The position numbers and the translations under genes were made by a program. Shown piece by piece: positions 1-6,800 of a stretch of 37,822 bases of DNA (the first letter of the stretch is position 1; each line of letters starts with the position of its first letter). A model generated the notes under the pieces. It made no database searches. It was not told the DNA's origin and saw only the letters and a program-made list of their open reading frames with translations. The stretch spans positions 1-37,822 of the forward strand of contig JABMPJ010000024.1 of assembly GCA_013203785.1 (NCBI GenBank), written 5' to 3'. Source of the DNA: Lentisphaerota bacterium. Lineage in GTDB: Bacteria; Verrucomicrobiota; Kiritimatiellia; UBA8416; JABMPJ01.

Positions 1-1817
1 TCCTCTTCGACCGGCAACCATTGCCAGGTTACCCATGTAGCATCCTCTTTTTCCGCCCGCGTGGTGGCGAGCGATTCCGGGCGCTCGAGGTCGCCCATGG
101 CAACCAGGATGCCTTTCAGGCAGTCTTCGGCGGCCGCCTCAAAGTCCTCGTTAGGTACCTCGCGCAGCCGGGCAATCGTCTCGCGCTCCTGTAGCGCGGC
201 GATATCCATACCGCGCACGCCCTCCGACAGGGCTTTTTGGCCCATCCGGTAGAACTCGAGAATGGTGTGAAGAATCGTGAACTGCTTCTCGATCGAACAG
301 TGTGCATCGATAGGGGAAAAGGTGTTCTGCTGCAGAAAAATCTCGCGGACCATGCGACTGGTCTCCAGCAACAAACGATCACCATCCTGAAGCGCATCCG
401 GCCCGATCAGCTGGACAATCTCCTGCAAGCGGGCATCTTCACCCATGACGCGCATCAGCTCGCCGCGCTCCTCCGCCCACCCGGCTGGCGCGTTGTTCTG
501 GAACCAGTCGGCCATGAGGGTGTCGTAGCGCGAATAGGATTTGATCCAGTTGACACTGGGGTAGTGGCGCCGGTAGGCCAACGTCGAATCCAGCGCCCAT
601 ACGGCGCCCGAGATACGCATCGAACACTGGGTTACCGGCTCGGAAAAATCGCCCCCAGCAGGCGAGACCGCACCGGCGATCGTGACGGACCCCTGTGCAT
701 GCTTGCCCAAGAGCTCGGCACGCCCGGCACGCTCATAGAATTTGGCCAGACGGGTGGAGAGATAGGTCGGATAGCCCTCCTCGCCCGGCAGCTCTTCGAG
801 TCGGCTCGATATCTCGCGTAGCGCCTCGGCCCAGCGCGAGGTGGAATCGGCCATCAGGGCAACATCATAGCCCATGTCGCGGTAGTACTCCGCAATCGTG
901 ACACCGGTATAGATGGACGCCTCGCGCGCGGCCACCGGCATGTTAGAGGTGTTGGCGATCAGCAGACTGCGGTCCATCATGGCACCCCCGGTGCGGGGGT
1001 CCTTCAGCTCCGGGAACTCGGTCAGCATGTCGGTCATCTCGTTGCCGCGCTCGCCGCAACCGACGTAAACGATGCAGTCGGCACAGGAATACTTCGCGAG
1101 GGTCTGCTCCAGGACGGTCTTGCCGGTACCGAAACCACCCGGAATAATGACCGTGCCACCCAGGGCGACGGGAAAGAGACAGTCCAGAACGCGCTGTCCC
1201 GTGAGAAAGAGTGTCGTGGGGTCCAAGCGGCGATCGACCGGGCGGGGCTGCTTGACCGGCCAGGTCTGAATCATGTTGAGTTCGGTGCCATCCTCGAGCA
1301 CGGCGACGGTCTCGGCCGCGCCGAGCTGGCCTTCTCGCATCTCCTTGATGGTACCGCTCACGCCGTGCGGCACCATGACCCGGTGCTCCAGAGTGGGGGT
1401 CTCCGGCACGGTTCCCAGGATGGCGCCACCGGTCACCGCGTCACCCACCTTGGCGACCGGCGTAAACTCCCATCTGCGTTCCCGATCCACGGCCACGGCC
1501 ATAAGCCCGCGACCAATAAAATGGCCACTCGAGGCTTCCAGCTTGGCGAGTGGTCGCTGCACACCGTCGAAGACCTGGCCCATGATACCGGGGCCCAACT
1601 CCACGCTGAGCGGGCTGCCCGTGCTCTCGACCGGATCATCCACCCACAGTCCCGTCGTATCCTCGTAGACTTGGATAAAGGCCGTGTCGCCATCGAGCCG
1701 AATGACCTCGCCCAGCAACCCTTCCGGTCCGACACGGACGACTTCGTATAGTCCGACACCCGCCATTCCCTCGGCGATGACCGTCGGCCCCGACACTTTG
1801 ATAATCTTGCCCGTCAT
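1..1817 (-). CDS. atpA: A/V-type ATPase catalytic subunit A (3' end cut by window edge)
   Basis: This is the nucleotide-hydrolysing or ATP-synthesising A subunit of the V1/A1 headpiece. 605 codons are visible and the frame is still open at the left edge; the family is about 580-600 residues, so only the extreme C-terminus is missing. The P-loop GGFGTGKT lies at residues 227-234, followed by VGCGERGNE (Glu256 is the expected catalytic glutamate) and [16 protein letters not shown] near 320-335. The non-homologous region of about 100 residues before the P-loop is typical of A rather than B subunits. The ATG is preceded by GAGG with a 5-nt spacer and lies 13 nt after the F gene. It is the seventh visible gene of the operon; B and D are expected beyond the left edge. 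I read this frame directly by reverse-complementing the sequence. Identity is secure; the direction of coupling (synthase or pump) cannot be told. Confidence 0.97.
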   Translation of the reverse strand, partial: MTGKIIKVSGPTVIAEGMAGVGLYEVVRVGPEGLLGEVIRLDGDTAFIQVYEDTTGLWVDDPVESTGSPLSVELGPGIMGQVFDGVQRPLAKLEASSGHFIGRGLMAVAVDRERRWEFTPVAKVGDAVTGGAILGTVPETPTLEHRVMVPHGVSGTIKEMREGQLGAAETVAVLEDGTELNMIQTWPVKQPRPVDRRLDPTTLFLTGQRVLDCLFPVALGGTVIIPGGFGTGKTVLEQTLAKYSCADCIVYVGCGERGNEMTDMLTEFPELKDPRTGGAMMDRSLLIANTSNMPVAAREASIYTGVTIAEYYRDMGYDVALMADSTSRWAEALREISSRLEELPGEEGYPTYLSTRLAKFYERAGRAELLGKHAQGSVTIAGAVSPAGGDFSEPVTQCSMRISGAVWALDSTLAYRRHYPSVNWIKSYSRYDTLMADWFQNNAPAGWAEERGELMRVMGEDARLQEIVQLIGPDALQDGDRLLLETSRMVREIFLQQNTFSPIDAHCSIEKQFTILHTILEFYRMGQKALSEGVRGMDIAALQERETIARLREVPNEDFEAAAEDCLKGILVAMGDLERPESLATTRAEKEDATWVTWQWLPVEE

Positions 1818-1830
1818 GCTTTCCTCTTCC

Positions 1831-2172
1831 CTACTCTGCAATAGCCAGGCGCTTCCCAATGGCATGCTGGACCAGCGCGGTCACACGCTCGCGCGCCGTT
1901 GCGGCACCATCCATATCCTTCAGCGCCGACTCCATCGGCAGTGGCACGAAAATAGGCATATCCGATTCCACCAAGCGTTGGCGGTCCCCCGCTTCCAGCG
2001 CGGCGAATAATCCCTCATCAACCAGTACCAAACTCCAGCTCTTGTGTGAGGCGCGCGCCATCAACTCTTTGCGCGCCTCTTCGGTCGACCCCACGCTGAT
2101 GGCCTCAGCCCCTGCCAGCCCGAACCCGGCACTAAGGTTCTCTCGGCTCACGACCGTTACATCCAACTCCAT
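1831..2172 (-). CDS. atpF: A/V-type ATPase subunit F (central stalk)
   Basis: This 113-residue protein has the size and pattern of V-type subunit F, a Rossmann-like domain that binds the rotor and regulates coupling. The N-terminus [21 protein letters not shown] is followed by a Ser-Val-Gly segment, matching the usual 'xxVIGdxdtvxGFrLAG' opening. [12 protein letters not shown] corresponds to the family's second beta strand ('ygiIlIte'), and IFVPLPM to the third ('PaIipIP'). It starts 3 nt after the C gene and ends 13 nt before A, the canonical position in C-F-A-B operons. The assignment rests on motif pattern and position; no alignment was run. Confidence 0.9.
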   Translation of the reverse strand: MELDVTVVSRENLSAGFGLAGAEAISVGSTEEARKELMARASHKSWSLVLVDEGLFAALEAGDRQRLVESDMPIFVPLPMESALKDMDGAATARERVTALVQHAIGKRLAIAE

Positions 2173-2175
2173 AAT

Positions 2176-3219
2176 CTATGACTCCGATGCGAAAATCAGA
2201 CCCGCACGAATGGCGCTGGGAACCACGCCGTTGGCCACGCCGCGGGCGATAAGTTTGATGTTGGTGACTTCGTTGCGCTTGCAGCGCAAGTAGTGACTCA
2301 CCACGGCAATACTGAGGGGATCCTGTAGGGCCAGACGACGGGCACCGAGTAACCGCTCGCGCTCCAGGAGCCGCTCGAACATGCCAAGATGTCCGATATG
2401 CGTCATAAAGGGCAGTGCAATATCGAGGACCTCGCGGAAGCGCGACTCCGCAAGGATGGCGGTGGCCTGCGGCAGATCATTCGCTGCGGCCAGGGCGCGC
2501 ACAATCCGCGACGATCCGCCCGCGACCGGCAGCAGGCGTGGGGGCTTCTGGCCGCCCACACTGATCAGACACTGTACGACATTCGTCAGCTCCGCTTCGG
2601 CGGCGAGCAACTGAAGAGCCACATGGTCCTCCACCAGGCCGGACGTATTCAAGGCGTAGGCCGCCTTGAAGCGGTGCACGTCCAAGGCGAATTCAAGCGG
2701 CACCAGTGTCTCCTCAGCCAGGTAGTCATCCCAAGCCGATTTCAGGGCGGTGCCCCATGGCGAAGACCAACTCACAAGCAGATCGATGATCCCTCTAATG
2801 TCGGCCAGCTCTGCCAACTGCTCCATGTCGCGCCGCGTCAAGCGGGCGGTTGGCCCAACCCCATCCAGAATCGTTTGATCTGATAACTGGCGCTGCACGC
2901 CCCGCAACACTGTCTTGATCGCCTGGACATCCCAGTCATCCACAAAAGCCTGTATCCACGGGCGCGCGTCACCACTGGCCATTCGCAAGATGCGCTGAAT
3001 GCACTCTTGCAGCGACTCGTCCAGCGCGATATCGAGTGCGCGCAGCGGCTCGCGCTGTGCCATCGACGTCGCCAGACCGGTTCGATAGCTCGTATCAAGC
3101 AATCGCTCCGCAACAGCCTGGACGCTCTCGAACGTCATCAACTCCTCTATCGTTTCGCGCGACAGCAGCCCGGTTCGCATACTGCATACACGCGCATTGA
3201 TATAGGCGTAATCGCTCAC
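2176..3219 (-). CDS. atpC: A/V-type ATPase subunit C (AC39/d-type)
   Basis: The 347-residue protein begins SDYAYINARVCSMRTGLLSRE and continues with a Leu/Glu-rich helical pattern, the signature of vATP-synt_AC39 proteins that begin 'YayxnaRvramrs.Ll'. In A/V-ATPases this funnel-shaped, all-helical subunit sits on the membrane rotor ring and links it to the central stalk. Family length is about 330-350 residues, so it looks complete. Its ATG overlaps the stop of the E gene by 4 nt (ATGA), consistent with translational coupling. Interior landmarks such as RDMEQLAELADIRGIIDLL fit the repeated helical domains. No anomaly was noted. Confidence 0.93.
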   Translation of the reverse strand: MSDYAYINARVCSMRTGLLSRETIEELMTFESVQAVAERLLDTSYRTGLATSMAQREPLRALDIALDESLQECIQRILRMASGDARPWIQAFVDDWDVQAIKTVLRGVQRQLSDQTILDGVGPTARLTRRDMEQLAELADIRGIIDLLVSWSSPWGTALKSAWDDYLAEETLVPLEFALDVHRFKAAYALNTSGLVEDHVALQLLAAEAELTNVVQCLISVGGQKPPRLLPVAGGSSRIVRALAAANDLPQATAILAESRFREVLDIALPFMTHIGHLGMFERLLERERLLGARRLALQDPLSIAVVSHYLRCKRNEVTNIKLIARGVANGVVPSAIRAGLIFASES

Positions 3220-3944
3220 GCTTTCTCCGTCGACTCAGTGCCTTGAGGGGCCATGGCATCGTCCACAAGGGGTTGGCCCTGGCCGTCCGTGCGGTCGGCC
3301 AACCCGTGATGGATGCGTTGCGTGGCGACCATGCGCAGGGCCATGTCCTGGCGGGCCATGCGGGATTCAAGTGTATTGCGGATGCGGTAGGTGTCGGCGG
3401 CGACCCACAGCTCCACGCCGCCCCAGACCGATTCATCCGACACGACCTCAATCGCGAGCCCGTGTGACGACACGACGCCCCGGCAAGCAATCACGTCATG
3501 GGGGCCGGCATGCAGTCGGCCAGTCACCTCACGGTCCGCACTGACCTGTAGCACATCCCGTGCAACCGCCACAGCCTCGCTGACCAAGAGTTCAAGCACC
3601 GAAGGGAAGACGGGGCCTGCGGCGAACTCACGCAGACGAGCGCGGCAGTCGGCCAGGATCTGTTCAACGGCATCGCCCATTTTACTGGCCGCCACGGCAT
3701 CCACTTCGCGCCGGGCGGGACCCGCCACTGAGGTCGTTACGCTGCGCCGGAGGGCCACGAAGGTGCGGCGCCCCGCTTCGAGCAGGTGTTCTTTTTGCGT
3801 GCGGCAGTCGACCTCAATCTCACGAATACGCTCGCCAGCCTCAACCCGCATCGTATCACAGCGGCGCGTCTGCTCATCTCTCAGATAAACGAGCAGGGCG
3901 GCGGGTGCCTCACGTGCGGGGGGTGGTTGTGGGGTATCTGTCAT
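3216..3944 (-). CDS. atpE: A/V-type ATPase subunit E (peripheral stalk)
   Basis: The 242-residue protein has a charged helical first third (many Arg, Glu and Gln, with a heptad-like pattern from residues 20 to 75) and a mixed alpha/beta second half containing VLELLVSEAVAVARDVL and WGGVELWVAADTYRIRNTLESRM. The latter resembles the conserved C-terminal 'GGvvl...g.i.vdnTLe.Rl' of V-type E subunits. E pairs with H/G in the peripheral stator stalk. It lies 4 nt after K and has no clear Shine-Dalgarno sequence, so translation is probably coupled to K. A Pro-rich start (PQPPPAREAP) and an acidic, low-complexity tail after the conserved domain are unusual extras. Family membership follows from pattern and operon position. 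Confidence 0.88.
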   Translation of the reverse strand: MTDTPQPPPAREAPAALLVYLRDEQTRRCDTMRVEAGERIREIEVDCRTQKEHLLEAGRRTFVALRRSVTTSVAGPARREVDAVAASKMGDAVEQILADCRARLREFAAGPVFPSVLELLVSEAVAVARDVLQVSADREVTGRLHAGPHDVIACRGVVSSHGLAIEVVSDESVWGGVELWVAADTYRIRNTLESRMARQDMALRMVATQRIHHGLADRTDGQGQPLVDDAMAPQGTESTEKA

Positions 3945-3948
3945 GGGT

Positions 3949-4314
3949 TTAGGAGAGAATAAGATAGGCGATGACGAAACCGAGAATGGCCACGGTTTCC
4001 GGAATCGCGATTAACATGATGACCACGCCAAGCCGCTTGGGATCCTCCGCCACAGCGCCAATACCAGCCGCGCCGATGCGCGATTGCGCTATGCCGGTTC
4101 CCAACGCCGCCAACCCAATGGCCAATCCGGCACCAATCGCCGCCACCCCGGCCGAGCCGCCTCCCGACGCCTCTTGCTCGGCGCTCATACCCTCTCCTGC
4201 GGGCGCAGGATGGTCGGCCGCCAACGCGCTCCATACACCCACCGTCAGCATCAGGACCGCGCCCATCAGCAGCGACAGTGCCCCGCGGTGGTGTCTAGTG
4301 TTCTTATTCATCAT
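3949..4314 (-). CDS. atpK: A/V-type ATPase proteolipid subunit K (rotor c-ring)
   Basis: I take the ATG at 4314, giving 121 residues. GGAAAGGAAG stands 4-7 nt upstream, and this start overlaps the 3' end of subunit I by 11 nt. The protein has a cleavable signal peptide (hydrophobic core LLMGAVLMLTVGVWSALA, cleavage near ALA/AD). A Gly/Ser/Glu linker and a single two-helix hairpin follow: helix 1 AAIGAGLAIGLAALGTGIAQ, loop AEDPKR, helix 2 with Glu106 in IPETVAILG as the ion-carrying carboxylate. This is the short, two-helix form rather than the duplicated four-helix V-type form. A longer frame opens at 4362 but lies within subunit I and has a worse start context. Confidence 0.94.
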   Translation of the reverse strand: MMNKNTRHHRGALSLLMGAVLMLTVGVWSALAADHPAPAGEGMSAEQEASGGGSAGVAAIGAGLAIGLAALGTGIAQSRIGAAGIGAVAEDPKRLGVVIMLIAIPETVAILGFVIAYLILS

Positions 4315-6271
4315 CCGGTCTTCCTTTCCGCCGCAGAGGCGTATATTCGCGTCCATCACCAATGAAAAATTTCGGCAAAAACTCTACGTAGTGCAATCGC
4401 AGCGCGTGGATTGTCGGCTCCAGAATGCCGAGGGCTATGGCCAGAATATGAATCGGCAGGGAGATTAGAATACCCACGATGATATTCGCCTGACCGGCAG
4501 CCACAGAGTTGGCCAGATTGGCCAGCACCATGCCGGCCACACCCAGTGCCATCAAGCGGCAGTAAGAAAAGACATTCGCCACAAGCGATACGATCTCGAT
4601 TGGGCCAGCCGCGCCACTGTTGATCACCAAGGTTGTCGCACCGCCGATGAGCACCACGCCGCCGATGGCTTTGCGCACCCCTGCGGGGATCCATTCGGGT
4701 GGAAGAGGTGCCAGCAGCACCACGAGACCCAAGAGGCCGGCCAAGAGCCCCAGGCTCTCGCGGAGATGATGCTGGTTGCGCATGCGGACCGACTCAAAGA
4801 TGCCGATCAGCAGCCCCAGTGTTACATGCACGAATCCAATGATGATGGAAACCACCAGGAGTTCGTCAATAATGACCTCGCGCGACTCCCAGATCGGCAG
4901 CAGCCGGACCCCGCCCACGACCAGCGGCACAAGACCGATGCGATGACCCAAGTCGCCCAGGACTTCGCCGAAGATGATGCCGAACAGAACGGAGGCGGCG
5001 GAACACCAGATCGCAATCGCCGCAATATCCCCCATCATGGGCAGGTGTCGCCAGCGGCGTCGCGCCCACAGGGTCAAGGCCAACAGAATCAGGCCGTACC
5101 CAATATCACCCAGAATCAAACCAAAGAAGAGCGGAAATACAACCGCCATGAGAACGGTGGGGTCAAAGCTCCCATAGAGGGGCACCGAAAAGAGGTTGAG
5201 CAGTTTCTCGAACGGACGAAACGCCTTGGAATTCTCCAGGCGGACGGGCACGTTCTGGGACTGGCCGGCCATGTCACGTAGCTCAGTCACCACGACGCAG
5301 GGGTCCACTTTGGCCTGTAGGGCCTGGCGTAGCCGGTCAATGTCCTCGCTCGGAATCCATGCATGACTGACGCACAGCATCTCACTGTGCGCCATGTTCT
5401 CAACAACCGCTAGGCGGGCCAGGGTGTCCGCGCAGATACGCTCTATCGCCGCCAGGACGCCCTGGTGCTCATGTTTGAACGCATCCAAGTCCTCTTCGAT
5501 CTTCTCCAGGCGGGACGGTAGATCCATGCCCTGCTTTTGCAGATGCTCAACGGCGGCAGGCAGCGGCAGGCTGCGCACCGCCATCGGTAGCCGCAGCTCC
5601 GACAGCGAACACTCGTCTATCAGTCGCCGCACGGCGGTCGTGTATTCTGCCGGGGCCGTCACCAACACCACGTCCGTGCCGCGTCGCTCTTTTTCAGTGG
5701 CCTGCGTCTGGAGTACCTTTCCCGTATTCTGGGTCACGCGCTTCAGATTCTCGATCATGATGTTGAATTCGTGCTGATCGGCACTCCCCACCATCAAGGC
5801 CCAGTGGGCAATATCCTCGGAGGAACGTACACCGCTCAAGAGTCCGGTCAGATCGTCCAGTCGGCGCCCATAGTTGCCGAGGGACTTGATATCGGACTTG
5901 ATATTGGCGCGTTTCCGGATGTAGTTGCTCAACTTACGCTTCAGCCGGGAGGTGGTCAGCAGAAGGTAGTCCGCACCGCTGCCCTTGAGCTCGAGCCGGG
6001 CGGCCTGAATATCTGCCTCCTCAGGCTGGAAGGCATCATAGAGCTGCGCCCGCATCTCTTCGAGCGACTGCTGCACATCCGTGAGCTTCTTCTGCTCGTC
6101 AATTTCCTCATCCGAGAGCTGGTCTCGATGCAGGTACGAACGGGCACCAGCCACCACGAGTGGCACCTCCTCGAACTGAAGCGATCCAAAATCCTGGATA
6201 GCGGCAACAAGATCGGCGAGTTTGGGGCGCGGGGCCACGATCTCGATTAGGCTCATGCGGGCAATGCTCAT
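4304..6271 (-). CDS. atpI: A/V-type ATPase subunit I (stator, a-type)
   Basis: The 655-residue membrane stator subunit forms the ion half-channels beside the c-ring. The first ~350 residues are soluble and helical, with coiled-coil-like stretches around 60-125 and 230-290. From about residue 365 a series of hydrophobic segments begins (VLMAVVFPLFFGLILGDIGY, then roughly seven more). The invariant channel arginine is seen as Arg572 in SYCRLMALGVAGM, with a second conserved block HALRLHYVEFLPKFF (Arg625) near the C-terminus. The start overlaps the stop of the H gene by 4 nt. Length matches the family (about 620-660). Identity is secure. Confidence 0.97.
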   Translation of the reverse strand: MSIARMSLIEIVAPRPKLADLVAAIQDFGSLQFEEVPLVVAGARSYLHRDQLSDEEIDEQKKLTDVQQSLEEMRAQLYDAFQPEEADIQAARLELKGSGADYLLLTTSRLKRKLSNYIRKRANIKSDIKSLGNYGRRLDDLTGLLSGVRSSEDIAHWALMVGSADQHEFNIMIENLKRVTQNTGKVLQTQATEKERRGTDVVLVTAPAEYTTAVRRLIDECSLSELRLPMAVRSLPLPAAVEHLQKQGMDLPSRLEKIEEDLDAFKHEHQGVLAAIERICADTLARLAVVENMAHSEMLCVSHAWIPSEDIDRLRQALQAKVDPCVVVTELRDMAGQSQNVPVRLENSKAFRPFEKLLNLFSVPLYGSFDPTVLMAVVFPLFFGLILGDIGYGLILLALTLWARRRWRHLPMMGDIAAIAIWCSAASVLFGIIFGEVLGDLGHRIGLVPLVVGGVRLLPIWESREVIIDELLVVSIIIGFVHVTLGLLIGIFESVRMRNQHHLRESLGLLAGLLGLVVLLAPLPPEWIPAGVRKAIGGVVLIGGATTLVINSGAAGPIEIVSLVANVFSYCRLMALGVAGMVLANLANSVAAGQANIIVGILISLPIHILAIALGILEPTIHALRLHYVEFLPKFFIGDGREYTPLRRKGRPDDE

Positions 6272-6630
6272 GAGGCCCCACGCGTGCGATCATGCGCCGC
6301 ACGAGGTTCGGGAAGCATCATGTGAAAGACCTCCTCGACAATGAAATCGGTCAGATCGTTCAGAGCCACCGTTAAATGTTCCGCATCGGCCCGCGCGTGC
6401 TGTTTCACCGCAGCGGCCTGGGCCTCACCCTCAGACCGAGCCTCGGCCATCGCTGCACGCCGCTCCTCCTGAAGTTGTCCTGGAACCGCGGCGAGGACCT
6501 CCTCCGCAACACGTCGTGCGGTGGCGACCTGGGCGGCACATTCGGCCTGCACGTTCCGCATCTCGGCGGCATGCGTCAGCTCGGCCTTGGCGATCTCAGA
6601 GAGATATGAGTCGGTGGACTCTGTGGACAT
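6268..6630 (-). CDS. atpH: A/V-type ATPase subunit H/G (peripheral stalk coiled coil)
   Basis: The 120-residue, Ala/Glu/Arg-rich protein is almost entirely predicted helix, with heptad spacing from about residue 8 to 90. This is the expected makeup of the H (also called G) subunit that wraps around subunit E in the stator stalk. It is the first gene of the operon, matching the position of this subunit in Thermus-type operons. The ATG has AAAGGAAA about 9 nt upstream. The sequence itself is low in information, so the name rests mainly on helical character, size and position. Confidence 0.8.
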   Translation of the reverse strand: MSTESTDSYLSEIAKAELTHAAEMRNVQAECAAQVATARRVAEEVLAAVPGQLQEERRAAMAEARSEGEAQAAAVKQHARADAEHLTVALNDLTDFIVEEVFHMMLPEPRAAHDRTRGAS

Positions 6631-6710
6631 ACGGTCATTTTCCTTTCAAAAGCACTCAGCGGAGAAGTGTAGACGTCCAGCTCGCTTTTCGCAAACCCAA
6701 ACTGAAAAAT

Positions 6711-6728
6711 ATTTAGATAGGTCTAAAT
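6711..6728. promoter_or_regulatory. Palindrome upstream of the ATPase operon
   Basis: ATTTAGA-TAGG-TCTAAAT is a perfect 7-bp inverted repeat with a 4-bp spacer, in an AT-rich patch 81-98 nt before the first ATPase start codon. This is where an operator or the upstream part of a promoter would lie. No convincing -35/-10 pair was found, so the function is open. Confidence 0.4.
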
Positions 6729-6754
6729 CTACGACCGACCACAGGGGGCGATCC

Positions 6755-6791
6755 CACTAAAACAGGCCGTTTTGCACTAAATACAGGCCGT
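6755..6791. repeat. Two tandem near-identical 16-17 bp direct repeats
   Basis: CACTAAAACAGGCCGT (6755-6770) is followed by CACTAAATACAGGCCGT (6775-6791). The units start 20 bp apart, close to two DNA turns, and differ by one inserted base. They lie between the end of the subtilase gene and the ATPase operon. Paired protein sites about 130-160 nt before the ATPase start codon would be one explanation; a simple local duplication is another. Confidence 0.6.
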
Positions 6792-6800
6792 AAGCGGCAC

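Noticed and set aside
237..821. 194-codon plus-strand open frame over the ATPase A gene
   Set aside because: It lies antisense to the well-conserved A subunit, has no family features, and long antisense frames are expected in GC-rich genes.
3949..4314. Sodium-binding signature in the rotor subunit (Gln77 in helix 1; Glu106-Thr107 in helix 2)
   Set aside because: The Gln-to-Glu spacing is 29 residues, four shorter than the 33 of Ilyobacter c subunits, so the residues may not form the same site. Similar residues may occur in proton-coupled Thermus-type rings. Ion specificity cannot be decided from this.
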